47,747 bases of DNA from Candidatus Omnitrophota bacterium (GCA_023247035.1 JAHFHG010000011.1:1-47747), one strand, 5' to 3'; shown: positions 1 through 8,086, counted from the stretch's first letter. Program-made: numbers and translations. Notes: generated from the letters alone by a model not told the origin.

Positions 1-1
1 G

Positions 2-211
2 AAATTGTTAGGTTATTTTCAATTTTATTCCCTTTCGTTTTTATGTTATCCCGAGAGACTTTGGAAACTGATCCGGAACCTATTCCTCAAAAAGCAGGAA
101 ACCAAAGTGGATCGCGTGCTCAGTGAGCTTATTAATAAAATGCCTATTGCATTCCGTATGAGTAAGGAAAATGCATCTGCCGCGCGGCAAGAGCCCGCGC
201 TTCATCGATAA
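2..211 (+). CDS. C-terminal end of a truncated protein
   Basis: The reading frame is open from the first bases of the window and stops with TAA at 209-211, so this looks like the last ~69 residues of a gene that starts outside. The segment has a hydrophobic/aromatic helix, then a basic helix (YPERLWKLIRNLFLKK) and a polar tail. That arrangement loosely resembles the tail after the catalytic core of B12-type radical SAM proteins such as the two further along this window, but there is no diagnostic motif and I do not assign a function. An internal Met near base 5 would give a 68-aa small protein, but no ribosome binding site can be seen because the window begins there. It could also be a chance ORF. 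Confidence 0.4.
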   Translation, partial: KLLGYFQFYSLSFLCYPERLWKLIRNLFLKKQETKVDRVLSELINKMPIAFRMSKENASAARQEPALHR

Positions 212-484
212 GCCGAAAGGCCGGTGCCATTCATCGGTTTAAAGGATTAGTTTTGGGTTGGCCTTTTCATTCCCCGTTTCGATAAGATCTTCCTTCCATC
301 CTCAGAAAGCTCCTTTCATGCTCAAGCGGTCCAAAATCTGAAAGTCGCCTGATATACCTTTGCGGGGTTGGCAATTGATCAACTTCTTTCCTAGCCGTCC
401 ACAACTCAAAATAGCCCCTGGCAATAATCCAAACCGTGATCAACAGTTATAAATATCTCTTCTACTGAATCGCAATGAATGTTA
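212..484. other. non-coding stretch before the first operon
   Basis: No convincing gene is present on either strand between the truncated gene and the promoter of the first operon. The frames are broken by stops. There is no rho-independent terminator with a clear T-run and no tRNA-like structure. It probably holds the 3' end of the upstream transcript and upstream promoter DNA. Confidence 0.5.
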
Positions 485-513
485 TTGACGCCTAGTGAAT
501 TAAAAGATATATT
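485..513 (+). promoter_or_regulatory. sigma70-type promoter of the pseudaminic acid operon
   Basis: TTGACG at 485-490 and TATATT at 508-513 are separated by exactly 17 bp, each one mismatch from consensus. A start near 520 would give a leader of about 30 nt to the ATG at 550, which has GGAG at 541-544. The spacer contains TAGTGAAT (493-500), an octamer found again in the promoter region at 40484-40491 that leads to the paralogous DNA-binding protein. Confidence 0.65.
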
Positions 514-549
514 TTGCTACTTTTCTATAGACTCGATCCTGGAGAAACA

Positions 550-822
550 ATGCAAATTGAAGAAGATGTCATCTATACGCCTAAAGAAACCCAAAAGTAT
601 CTGAAGGTAAGCCAGAGCACGATGACCCGAATGATTAAGAAAGGGCTCATCCGCGCCGCCAAGGTGGGCAAGCAGTACCGCATTCTTGGGAAGGAGATTC
701 TTCGCGTCATATCCCCAGTACTTGAGGATAAAGTTGGGAAGGTCTACGGCAAGGCCCGCGAATGGGCGCATGAAGGCGTTGATCATACGCCCACAGAGAA
801 ACTTACAGACGCCTCCAAATGA
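550..822 (+). CDS. small MerR/excisionase-like helix-turn-helix protein
   Basis: This 90-aa protein has an excisionase/MerR-type winged-helix signature. An initial YTPKETQKYLKVS segment is followed by STMTRMIKKGLI as helix-turn-helix and by a basic wing (KVGKQYR) ending in GKEILR. The start at 550 is preferred over an in-frame TTG at 514 because GGAG lies at 541-544, and the TTG overlaps the -10 box. The stop overlaps the start of the PseC gene by four bases (ATGA), so the two are probably translationally coupled. It is the first gene after a strong promoter and is likely to bind DNA, possibly regulating its own operon. No integrase or phage gene is nearby, so a role in excision is not supported. 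A second copy at 42143-42382 is identical at about 51 of 74 aligned positions. The family assignment is firm; the regulatory target is inference. Confidence 0.85.
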   Translation: MQIEEDVIYTPKETQKYLKVSQSTMTRMIKKGLIRAAKVGKQYRILGKEILRVISPVLEDKVGKVYGKAREWAHEGVDHTPTEKLTDASK

Positions 823-1985
823 AGATACCCCCCAAAAAAATTCCGTACGGCAAACAATGGATCGGAAATGAGGAAGTGCGCGCCGTCACTTCGGTTCTTC
901 GATCGGATTTTCTAACACAGGGACCGAAAGTCAGGGAATTCGAAACCGCCCTCGCCAGAAAAGTGGGCGCGAAATATGCAATCGCAATGGCTAACGGAAC
1001 CGCAGCGCTTCATTTAGCGGCAATCGCCATCGGCCTTAAACCGAGCGATGAAGTCCTTACAACCCCGATAAGTTTCTTGGCGACATCAAATGCCGTTCTC
1101 TATGTTGGAGCTAAACCGGTATTTGTAGATATTGATCCGGTGACTCAATGCATTGACGCATCGCAAATTGAAAAAAAGATTACAGCCCGCACGAAAGCTA
1201 TTTTTTTTACGGATTTTGCCGGTCATCCGGCAGAGCTCAAGACGATCTTCGCGATCGCGCGCCGGCACAAACTCAAGATCGTTGAAGATGCGGCGCATTC
1301 TTTCGGAGCCGTTTATTGCCATTCAAAGATCGGTTCTTGCCGTTACGCCGACATGACCACTTTCAGCTTTCATCCGGTCAAGCATATCACCACGGGAGAG
1401 GGCGGGGCCATTACGACAAATGACCAAAAACTTTATACGCGGTTGTGCGCTTTGAGGGCGCACGGTGTAACGCGCGATCCGGGGCGGCTTCACGATAAAA
1501 AGCAAGGCGGCTGGTATTACGAAATGCAGGAACTCGGATTCAATTATCGTCTGACTGACATCCAAGCGGCCTTGGGGATTGAGCAGTTAAAAAAATTCGA
1601 CGCTTTTGTGGCGCGGCGCCGGAAGATTGCCGAAAAATACAAAAAGGAATTCCGCAATCTTCAAAATGTACTTTTACCTGTTGAGAAAATGGAATGCAAG
1701 CACATCTACCATCTTTTCGTCATCCGTTTGCAGGGACGGCTGGCGGAAAGGCGTAAGGCAATCTTCGAAGAGCTCCAAAGGCGAGGGATCGGCGTTCAAG
1801 TTCACTACATTCCCATTCCGGCTCAGCCCTATTACCGAAAGCTTGGCTATCGCGCAGCAGACCACTCCAACGCGCAGGCTTATTCCCGCTCAGCGATATC
1901 CCTACCGATTTTTCCAAAAATGCCGGACCGGGAAGTCGATTTTGTGATTAAAACCGTAAAAGATGTCGTTCGCCTTTACTCTTAA
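819..1985 (+). CDS. pseC: UDP-4-amino-4,6-dideoxy-N-acetyl-beta-L-altrosamine transaminase (PseC)
   Basis: PLP-dependent DegT/DnrJ/EryC1-family aminotransferase of 388 aa, the usual family size. It adds the C4 amino group from glutamate to the 4-keto sugar made by PseB, the second step of pseudaminic acid synthesis in the cytoplasm. The PLP Schiff-base lysine is Lys188 in SFHPVKHITTGEGG, and the Asp that contacts the PLP ring nitrogen is in VEDAAHS near residue 157. The N-terminal PYGKQWIGNEE and LTQGPKVREFE segments are typical of PseC. It overlaps the upstream DNA-binding gene by 4 bp and is followed 21 bp later by PseB. PseC is chosen over a generic DegT protein because the rest of the pathway is adjacent. 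The exact substrate stereochemistry is not proven by sequence. Confidence 0.9.
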   Translation: MKIPPKKIPYGKQWIGNEEVRAVTSVLRSDFLTQGPKVREFETALARKVGAKYAIAMANGTAALHLAAIAIGLKPSDEVLTTPISFLATSNAVLYVGAKPVFVDIDPVTQCIDASQIEKKITARTKAIFFTDFAGHPAELKTIFAIARRHKLKIVEDAAHSFGAVYCHSKIGSCRYADMTTFSFHPVKHITTGEGGAITTNDQKLYTRLCALRAHGVTRDPGRLHDKKQGGWYYEMQELGFNYRLTDIQAALGIEQLKKFDAFVARRRKIAEKYKKEFRNLQNVLLPVEKMECKHIYHLFVIRLQGRLAERRKAIFEELQRRGIGVQVHYIPIPAQPYYRKLGYRAADHSNAQAYSRSAISLPIFPKMPDREVDFVIKTVKDVVRLYS

Positions 1986-2006
1986 TAGAAAGCTTGGGGG
2001 ACTCCG

Positions 2007-2975
2007 ATGAAAAAGCAGGCAGGTTATTTGACTGGGAAAACAGTTCTTATCACCGGCGGGACGGGATCTTTTGGAAAAAAGTTCGTCCAAACGGTTCTTG
2101 AAAAATACGCGGTCAAAAAATTGATTGTCTTTAGCCGAGACGAGTTAAAACAATTTGAGATGCAGCAGCAGATTCGAGATGAGCGGATACGATTCTTCAT
2201 CGGGGATGTCCGTGATCCTGAGAGGCTTCACCGTGCTTTTCATGGTGTCGATGTTATCGTTCATGCGGCCGCGTTGAAACAAGTCCCGGCCTGTGAATAC
2301 AACCCTATTGAAGCAGTAAAAACGAATATCATCGGTGCGCAAAACATCATCAACGTGGCGATCGATAATGGAGTTCCTCGTGTGATTGCTTTGAGTACGG
2401 ATAAAGCGGCGAATCCCATCAATTTGTACGGGGCAACGAAGCTTTGCTCGGATAAATTGTTCATCGCCGGCAATGCTTACTCAGGGGTTGCTGATACGCG
2501 ATTTGCAGTCGTTCGCTACGGCAATGTCATCGGGTCGCGCGGTAGCGTGATTCCGCTGTTTAAAGAGCAGGCTAAAACCGGTATTTTGACGATCACCGAT
2601 AAAAAAATGACCCGGTTTTGGATTGCCCTTGAGCAGGGCGTTCAGTTTGTCATTCAGTGCCTTCAAATCATGCGAGGCGGCGAATTGTTCATTCCCAAGA
2701 TTCCAAGCATGAACCTCCTGGATTTGGCGAATGCGATTGCCCCCAAGTGCAAACATAAGATCACAGGGATACGGGCCGGGGAAAAACTGCATGAGGTTCT
2801 TTTGCCCAAGGGCGAAGCATGTCGCGCGTTTGAATTTAAAGACATGTACATCGTTGAATCCTTTGAAGACGGCCGCCATAAAGGCGGAAGGCGTGTGGAT
2901 CCTGAGTTTGAATACGCCAGCGACACCAATAAGCAATGGCTGACAAATAAGCAGCTGCGAAGCCTGATCCAATAG
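2007..2975 (+). CDS. pseB: UDP-N-acetylglucosamine 4,6-dehydratase, inverting (PseB)
   Basis: Extended SDR of 322 aa that removes water across C4-C6 of UDP-GlcNAc and inverts C5, the committed step to pseudaminic acid. The Rossmann motif GGTGSFGKKF lies at residues 17-26. Catalytic residues Asp132, Lys133 and Tyr141, with Lys145, occur in STDKAANP and YGATK at the same numbers known for Helicobacter FlaA1/PseB, strong evidence for the inverting type. RDELKQFEMQQ after beta-2 is another PseB hallmark. The start ATG is preceded by a G-rich stretch. It lies between PseC and the cytidylyltransferase, with only 4 bp before the latter. It should be cytoplasmic and NADP(H)-dependent. Confidence 0.95.
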   Translation: MKKQAGYLTGKTVLITGGTGSFGKKFVQTVLEKYAVKKLIVFSRDELKQFEMQQQIRDERIRFFIGDVRDPERLHRAFHGVDVIVHAAALKQVPACEYNPIEAVKTNIIGAQNIINVAIDNGVPRVIALSTDKAANPINLYGATKLCSDKLFIAGNAYSGVADTRFAVVRYGNVIGSRGSVIPLFKEQAKTGILTITDKKMTRFWIALEQGVQFVIQCLQIMRGGELFIPKIPSMNLLDLANAIAPKCKHKITGIRAGEKLHEVLLPKGEACRAFEFKDMYIVESFEDGRHKGGRRVDPEFEYASDTNKQWLTNKQLRSLIQ

Positions 2976-2979
2976 CCGA

Positions 2980-3720
2980 ATGAAGACCGTTGCCATTATT
3001 CAGGCGCGAATGGGCTCAAGCCGCCTTCCCGGTAAGGTCCTCATGCAAATTTGCGGCCGCAGCATTCTTGAGCATGTTGTGTTGCGCGTTCGCGCTTGCC
3101 GAGAGGTCGATGAGATCGTGGTTGCAACAACAAAAACGAGCGCAGACGCGGAGATCGTCCTGGCGTGCCAGCGTTACGGCGTCTCTTTCTTTCGTGGCAG
3201 CGAAGAGGATGTTCTGGCGCGTTATCACGAAGCGGCTCAACAATTCAAAGCGGATATTGTTGTGCGGATCACTGCCGATTGTCCTCTAGTGGATCCTATG
3301 ATTCTCGAACAAATGCTTAAGCGATTTAAATCACTGCTTCAACAGTCAAAACCGGCGGCCTACATGAGCAATACCATGAAGCGGACCTTTCCCCGGGGAC
3401 TCGACGTAGAGGTTTTCACATTCGCTTGTCTTCAGGCCGCTCACGTCCGGGCTCATCAACCTTTCGAGCGGGAACATGTAACCCCTTTCATGTATCAGCA
3501 TCCTGAGCAATTTGTCCTGGAAAGTTTTACGAGCGATGAGGATTTTTCTCGCTATCGTTGGACGGTTGACACTGAAGATGATCTTGATCTCATCCGGAAA
3601 ATATATGAAGCGCTGTACCAAGATGGGAAAATCTTTACGACCGAGAAAACGCTTGAGCTTTTAGAGAAATCGCCCGATCTTGCCAGGATCAATTCGCATA
3701 TTGAGCAGAAAGAAACTTAA
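2980..3720 (+). CDS. pseF: SpsF/PseF-like CMP-sugar cytidylyltransferase
   Basis: This 246-aa protein begins with VAIIQARMGSSRLPGKVL, the nucleotide-binding signature of the NeuA/SpsF cytidylyltransferase family. RITADCPLVDP supplies the acidic metal-binding region, and DTEDDLDLIR near the C-terminus is also typical. It should activate free pseudaminic acid with CTP to give CMP-pseudaminic acid, the last step of the pathway. It is the only CMP-transferase candidate in the window, and its place between PseB and the Pse-associated methylase supports the role. Many database relatives carry the vague name 'glycosyltransferase family protein' or 'SpsF'. The alternative is an acylneuraminate cytidylyltransferase for another nonulosonic acid. 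Confidence 0.8.
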   Translation: MKTVAIIQARMGSSRLPGKVLMQICGRSILEHVVLRVRACREVDEIVVATTKTSADAEIVLACQRYGVSFFRGSEEDVLARYHEAAQQFKADIVVRITADCPLVDPMILEQMLKRFKSLLQQSKPAAYMSNTMKRTFPRGLDVEVFTFACLQAAHVRAHQPFEREHVTPFMYQHPEQFVLESFTSDEDFSRYRWTVDTEDDLDLIRKIYEALYQDGKIFTTEKTLELLEKSPDLARINSHIEQKET

Positions 3721-3722
3721 AA

Positions 3723-3740
3723 GCCTGTCTGCCGGCAGGC
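3723..3740 (+). repeat. GC-rich hairpin between pseF and the methylase
   Basis: Bases 3723-3729 (GCCTGTC) pair with 3734-3740 (GGCAGGC), with one G-T wobble and a 4-base loop. It lies in the 34-bp gap between two genes. There is no T-run after it, so it is not a normal terminator. It resembles short dispersed GC-rich palindromes seen between genes in many genomes and could affect mRNA processing. Only this copy was noticed here. Confidence 0.5.
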
Positions 3741-3754
3741 GTGGAGAAGGCCCG

Positions 3755-4396
3755 GTGTCAAAAGATTTTTCGCGTAAGACCTTTAAAACGGATCAGGAAA
3801 AGTTTTGGGCCGGAGAGTTCGGCGACCACTATATCGGAAGGAACCAAGGAGCGGATCGGGTCGCGAGCAACGCCGCTTTCTTTGCTAATATCTTAAGAAG
3901 CGCTCAGAACGTTCGGTCTGTGATTGAGTTCGGAGCCAACATCGGCCTGAATCTTGAGGCGATCCGGACACTTCTTCCCAAAGCTGAACTTGCCGGCGTT
4001 GAGATCAATCAAAAAGCCGCCGAACAGCTTGGGGCAGCGATCAAGGGCGTCCAAGTCTATCCGATCTCAATTCTGGATTTTAAATGCAAGCGGATGTGGG
4101 ACCTCGTTTTGATCAAGGGTGTTTTGATCCATATCAATCCTCAAAGTCTTCCGCAAGTCTACGAAGCTCTTTACCGTGCCAGCGCACGATATATTTGCAT
4201 TGCCGAATATTATAACCCAACGCCAGTGAGCATTCCTTACCGCGGTCACGCGGATCGTCTTTTCAAAAGAGACTTTGCCGGTGAAATGTTGGATCGGTGC
4301 AAATATCTTCGGCTCTTAGACTATGGCTTCAGCTATCATCGAGACGGCCATTTTCCACAAGATGATATCACGTGGTTTCTTTTAGAAAAATTCTAA
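3755..4396 (+). CDS. pseudaminic acid biosynthesis-associated methylase
   Basis: SAM-dependent methyltransferase of 213 aa. The N-terminal FWAGEFGDHYIGRN block is diagnostic of the Pse-associated methylase family, found next to pseudaminic acid genes in many bacteria. The SAM-binding loop is VIEFGANIGLNLEAI, followed by the acidic ELAGVEIN strand and by LVLIKGVLIHINP. The chosen start is a GTG at 3755 with a good GGAGAAGG site at 3743-3750. An upstream in-frame ATG at 3680 would overlap the previous gene by 41 bp and cross the hairpin at 3723-3740. It probably methylates a pseudaminic acid intermediate or product, but the position methylated is not known from sequence. Confidence 0.85.
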   Translation: MSKDFSRKTFKTDQEKFWAGEFGDHYIGRNQGADRVASNAAFFANILRSAQNVRSVIEFGANIGLNLEAIRTLLPKAELAGVEINQKAAEQLGAAIKGVQVYPISILDFKCKRMWDLVLIKGVLIHINPQSLPQVYEALYRASARYICIAEYYNPTPVSIPYRGHADRLFKRDFAGEMLDRCKYLRLLDYGFSYHRDGHFPQDDITWFLLEKF

Positions 4397-4453
4397 GAAT
4401 ATCTCGAGGATTCAAATACTGGGAATACTACAGACGAAGCGATTCGATCAAAC

Positions 4454-5116
4454 TCAATCTTTGAGGATATAACAGGGGGTCATGGAGTAGGGGAGTTTTA
4501 AGATTCTGACCTTTTTATCTTTAAAAAATTCATCAACCGCCTTGGTTTCGCCCGGGAAAACGCCGTAATCATCGATGAGGATAACCCCGCCCCGACTCAG
4601 GCGAGGGTAGAGATGATTAAGAATTGTCAAAGCGGGTTCGTAAACATCCGTATCCATGTTTAAAAAAGAGATTTTAAGTTGAGGGTGCTCTTTAACATAC
4701 TTTGGAACTGTCTGGACAATGTTGCCCTTGATGAACTCGACATTCTTATCGGTTCCTTTATGTTCAAGAACTTGACGGAGCTGCTTTTCTGAAATCCCTT
4801 GTTGTCCTGATGTTTTGATGAAACGGGACCGGAATTTTTGGTCATCTTTATAACGCGTCGGCGGGAATTTGCCAAAAATATCAAACCCGATAATTTTTTT
4901 TGCTGAAGAATTTGAAAGAAGATCTCGAAACATGGCAAAACGAGCTAAGGATGCTCCCTTAAAAACGCCGCATTCTACAATTACGCCGGGAACATCAAGG
5001 GTCATTTTAAAGAGTTCGTAGTGGGAAATAATTTTGGATATCCTGGAAGGGTCGCATGAAAGATAAAAATTATTTTCATATTCAAAGGGCCGGTGAAAGT
5101 CGGGCAACTTAATCAT
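4454..5116 (-). CDS. TylF/macrocin-type sugar O-methyltransferase
   Basis: SAM-dependent, metal-dependent O-methyltransferase of 220 aa in the TylF/MycF family, which methylates sugar hydroxyls. Family marks are GVIVECGVFKGASLARFA (SAM loop), IGFDIFGKFP, and the acidic pair in FLNMDTDVYEP and ILIDDYGVFPG that binds the divalent metal. It is on the reverse strand inside a forward operon, converging on the methylase (57-bp gap) and diverging from the orphan gene at 5281. The ATG at 5116 has a GGAG site upstream on the reverse strand. It may O-methylate the pseudaminic acid residue or another sugar of the glycan. Its opposite orientation suggests a separately inserted or separately controlled gene. 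Confidence 0.85.
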   Translation of the reverse strand: MIKLPDFHRPFEYENNFYLSCDPSRISKIISHYELFKMTLDVPGVIVECGVFKGASLARFAMFRDLLSNSSAKKIIGFDIFGKFPPTRYKDDQKFRSRFIKTSGQQGISEKQLRQVLEHKGTDKNVEFIKGNIVQTVPKYVKEHPQLKISFLNMDTDVYEPALTILNHLYPRLSRGGVILIDDYGVFPGETKAVDEFFKDKKVRILKLPYSMTPCYILKD

Positions 5117-5134
5117 TGCTTCTCCGTCGTGTTT

Positions 5135-5162
5135 TTGACAAAATTGACGCTCTTGAGATAAG
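5135..5162 (+). promoter_or_regulatory. possible promoter for the 5281-15226 gene set
   Basis: In the divergent gap between the TylF-like gene and the orphan gene, TTGACA (5135-5140) is a perfect -35 box and GATAAG (5157-5162) a fair -10 box after 16 bp. The leader would be about 110 nt. A promoter is expected somewhere here because the reverse-strand gene interrupts the upstream operon. Confidence 0.35.
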
Positions 5163-5280
5163 TAGCCGCGATAGTATCGTTTTTTCGATTTTTTTTCAAG
5201 CCGAAATTTATCGAGTAAATCTGATGTTGATCTACGGATGTAGGGGGCTGCGAATAAATTAAGGAAAGGCGCCAGGATAT

Positions 5281-6873
5281 ATGAAAAGTTACTACAAGTT
5301 TTTAGAGACTACGAAACCATTGGGAGAGCGGGTGTCCGCGACTCGCAAACCCGTTTTCCGCTCTTCTGCGATTTTTCCCGTCATCCACTCTCAGTCCTAC
5401 GCGACCTGCGTTTCTTTTATGGGTTATTGGCTGATGAAGAGGCAAATTCGGGAGGTTTCCGTTCTTTACACTTTAAGGGACAAGAGCGGCCAGATTCTTC
5501 TCAGGAATTCCCTGCTTGTGGATGAAGCGCGGGTTTATGTTTTGGAGATCGCTGCATTACGGCGTGAAGCGGGATTGTTGCAGAAGGAAGAAGCTGAATT
5601 CTATGGCTCATTAGAGATCGAGGTTTTTTCCACAAGAAATCTTTTTATCACCTATCCGGCGATTGTCTTATGTTTTTACAACGATTCGTTCAGTACCGCG
5701 GTCCATACGACAGGCCGCATTTATAACGATATTGAAGACTTGCAGGAAAATGAAGAAAGCCGGGTGGCAGAATCTGGTTTTGATATATACGGCGACCCGG
5801 AAATGCGGCCTTTTTGCGCTTTTACGCATGGGCCGCTTCCCCATAAGACTCCCGAAATCGCCTACACGGTCATCAATCACAGGCTTGAGGAATTTCAGGG
5901 AGTCATTCGTCTCTCGCCGCTCGCAGCCTACGAAACCGTGTTTCTTTATTTTAAAGACTATATCGATTTGGCGCCCCTGCTTGACGGCAAAGCCGGCCTG
6001 ATTAAGCTGCGCCATAACCTGAAAGGTTTTTTCCCTAGGTTTATTGGCGGAAATTTTGAATCCAGCAAACAGTCCGCAAGCATTACCCACACATTCTACG
6101 ACTGTTCTTCCGCTGTCACACCGCAGGATTACTGGGATAAAAAAAATCCTCAGAACCATGACGCTTCCATTATGATTCCTCTTTTTCTTGAAGAGGACGC
6201 CTATACCGATCTCGTTTTTTACCCTATCTATTCCCCGTCCGTCTTTGAATTCTCGCTGGATTTTTATGGATCGGAAGGAAATCGCCTTGCGCACATCCCC
6301 CAGCACAAACGCTTTGATGCCCGAAAACCTATTTTTACACGAATTGATTTCCGCAGCTTGGTGCAAGAAAAGAAACTTGATCCCAGCAAGGTCAGGGCGG
6401 CACATCTTATTTTTAATGCTGCGGAGGGTTTTCGTATTCCAACTCGGATCAAGATGGGGCTTAATGTCGGTATGTTGCCTCTGCAAGCCCAACTCCCCTG
6501 CAACATTTGTTTTGCCCCTAAAGTGGGTGATCCGGACGCCCTTAAAAACCGGAGTTTTCATTGGGCCCCTCTTCTTAATTTCGGAGATTCGAAATTGGTG
6601 ATTACGAACGATTCGGCAAGCAAGGATTATTCCCGTTCGGCGAATGTCCGTTTGAATTTTTTCAGGGCCTCGGATGATGATAGAAAGTGCCGCGAAATAT
6701 GCCTAACGCCTTTTGCTCAATACCGGGTTGATCTTGCGAAAGAACCTGATTTAAGAGCTTTTTTTGAAGATAAAATCGGGTGGGCAACCGTAGAATCCGA
6801 CAATCCGCATGTTTATGGTTGGTATTTTGACTTTCACCGCAGCGGCGCGGTTGCGGGCGATCATTTTTTTTAG
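5281..6873 (+). CDS. unrecognised 530-aa protein in the pseudaminic acid cluster
   Basis: I do not recognise this protein. It has no signal peptide, no clear transmembrane helix and no nucleotide-binding loop. It is rich in short alternating hydrophobic strands and aromatic residues, which suggests a mainly beta fold. Distinct segments are FYNDSFSTAVHTTGRIYND near 135-155, IYGDPEMRPFCAFTHGP near 175 and NPHVYGWYFDFHRSG near the C-terminus. These look like conserved active-site or binding loops rather than low-complexity sequence. The ATG has AGGA at 5274-5277. It is followed 40 bp later by the PseA-like gene, so it is probably co-transcribed with the amidotransferase trio and the Pse genes. 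A role in pseudaminic acid modification or transfer is possible by context only. Confidence 0.8.
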   Translation: MKSYYKFLETTKPLGERVSATRKPVFRSSAIFPVIHSQSYATCVSFMGYWLMKRQIREVSVLYTLRDKSGQILLRNSLLVDEARVYVLEIAALRREAGLLQKEEAEFYGSLEIEVFSTRNLFITYPAIVLCFYNDSFSTAVHTTGRIYNDIEDLQENEESRVAESGFDIYGDPEMRPFCAFTHGPLPHKTPEIAYTVINHRLEEFQGVIRLSPLAAYETVFLYFKDYIDLAPLLDGKAGLIKLRHNLKGFFPRFIGGNFESSKQSASITHTFYDCSSAVTPQDYWDKKNPQNHDASIMIPLFLEEDAYTDLVFYPIYSPSVFEFSLDFYGSEGNRLAHIPQHKRFDARKPIFTRIDFRSLVQEKKLDPSKVRAAHLIFNAAEGFRIPTRIKMGLNVGMLPLQAQLPCNICFAPKVGDPDALKNRSFHWAPLLNFGDSKLVITNDSASKDYSRSANVRLNFFRASDDDRKCREICLTPFAQYRVDLAKEPDLRAFFEDKIGWATVESDNPHVYGWYFDFHRSGAVAGDHFF

Positions 6874-6913
6874 AGATGACTTATGGAATTCTTTCTATGC
6901 TGAGGAGATAAAA

Positions 6914-8086
6914 ATGATCCGTTATTGTACCCGTTGCGTGATGCCGCACACCAAGCCCGATCTTTATATCGATCCTGAAGGAGTCTGTAACGCTTGCCGC
7001 AGTTTTGAGAAGCGTCAGAATATTGATTGGGAGCAAAGGAGAAAAAAGTTAAGCGAAATTTTAGATCGATACCGGAACAAAGAGGGAAAGCATTGGGATT
7101 GTGTGGTCCCTATAAGCGGGGGGAAAGACAGCACTTATCAGGTGCTGCGTATGTTAGAAATGGGCATGTCCCCGTTGTGTGTTAATGCCCGCATTTGGGA
7201 ATTTACGGATATTGGACGCAGGAATGTGGACAATATAAAAGAATTGGGAGCCGATGTGATCGAGTTTTCTCCCAATCCTGTGGTGCGTAGAAAATTAAGC
7301 CGCATTGGTCTTACTCAGGTGGGAGATATTTCCTGGCCCGAACACGCAGGAATTTTCACCATTCCTGTGGTGGTGGCCACCCGCTATAGAATTCCTCTGA
7401 TTATTTGGGGTGAAAACTCTCAAGATGAATATGGCGGGCCCGCAGGAGCCGCTGAAAACAATGTTTTAGACCGTCGGTGGCTCGAAGAATTTGGCGGTCT
7501 GCTGGGCCTTAGGGTCTCTGATTTGGCAGGGCTGGAAGGACTCCGGGAAAGGGACCTCATTCCCTACCGTTATCCCTCCGACCGGGAGCTTGCCGAAGCG
7601 GGGATCACCGGACTTTTTTTGGGGTATTACCTCCCTTGGGATGGTCTCAGCAATGCCTTGATCGCGCAGGTTTACGGTTTTGAATCTTATCCTAAAAATA
7701 TCGAAGGGGCGATGGTGGGGTATGAAAATCTGGATAATTACTATGTCGGAATTCATGATTATTTCAAGTTTTTGAAATATGGTTTTTCCCGGGCTACGGA
7801 TCAGGTTTGCCTTCATATCCGGCGCGGAAGGATCACGCGTCAGGACGCCCTTAAGATTGTCCGGAGGCACGATGGAAAATTTCCATGGTCCTATCTTGGG
7901 AAATCACTCGAAACGATGCTCAGCGATTTGGATATCACGCTTGATGAGTTTAATAAGATTTGTGACCGCTTTACGAATAAAAAGATTTTCCTAACAGATG
8001 CCCGGGGAAATCTGATTAAAGACAAGCGCGGCAATCTCACCAAAATCAATCACGACAATCCTGATGATGAAAGTCCTTGTCATTGA
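6914..8086 (+). CDS. pseA: N-acetyl sugar amidotransferase (PseA/WbpG family)
   Basis: This 390-aa enzyme has two N-terminal zinc-ribbon-like pairs, Cys5/Cys8 (YCTRCVMP) and Cys25/Cys28 (CNAC), then a PP-loop ATP pyrophosphatase motif SGGKDS at 68-73. The family uses ATP to activate an N-acetyl group so that ammonia can turn it into an acetamidino group. PseA does this on pseudaminic acid in Campylobacter, and WbpG with HisH/HisF partners does it in Pseudomonas O-antigen. The start at 6914 has GAGGAG at 6903-6908. A longer frame from 6809 would overlap the upstream gene and lacks the family's N-terminus. The next gene, a HisH-like glutaminase, overlaps its 3' end by 23 bp, so the trio is likely one complex. 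Confidence 0.9.
   Translation: MIRYCTRCVMPHTKPDLYIDPEGVCNACRSFEKRQNIDWEQRRKKLSEILDRYRNKEGKHWDCVVPISGGKDSTYQVLRMLEMGMSPLCVNARIWEFTDIGRRNVDNIKELGADVIEFSPNPVVRRKLSRIGLTQVGDISWPEHAGIFTIPVVVATRYRIPLIIWGENSQDEYGGPAGAAENNVLDRRWLEEFGGLLGLRVSDLAGLEGLRERDLIPYRYPSDRELAEAGITGLFLGYYLPWDGLSNALIAQVYGFESYPKNIEGAMVGYENLDNYYVGIHDYFKFLKYGFSRATDQVCLHIRRGRITRQDALKIVRRHDGKFPWSYLGKSLETMLSDLDITLDEFNKICDRFTNKKIFLTDARGNLIKDKRGNLTKINHDNPDDESPCH

Noticed and set aside
517-786. 89-aa frame on the reverse strand over the small DNA-binding gene
   Set aside because: It lies opposite a clear helix-turn-helix gene with a promoter and ribosome binding site, and has no family marks.
550-822. Phage or integrative element excisionase
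   Set aside because: The fold fits, but there is no integrase, attachment-site repeat or phage gene, and the paralogue sits in another glycan unit.
2481-2996. 171-aa reverse frame over pseB
   Set aside because: pseB is intact with all catalytic residues on the forward strand; the reverse frame has no motif and no ribosome binding site.
4382-4396. TTAGAA-AAA-TTCTAA hairpin at the methylase stop codon as a terminator
   Set aside because: Stem is AT-only, lies within the coding end and has no T-run, so it is probably chance.
5668-6561. 297-aa reverse frame inside the 530-aa orphan
   Set aside because: Long enough to consider, but its residue pattern is rich in Lys/Arg/Phe shadows with no domain, and the forward frame has a proper start and fits the operon. 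The forward frame is preferred.
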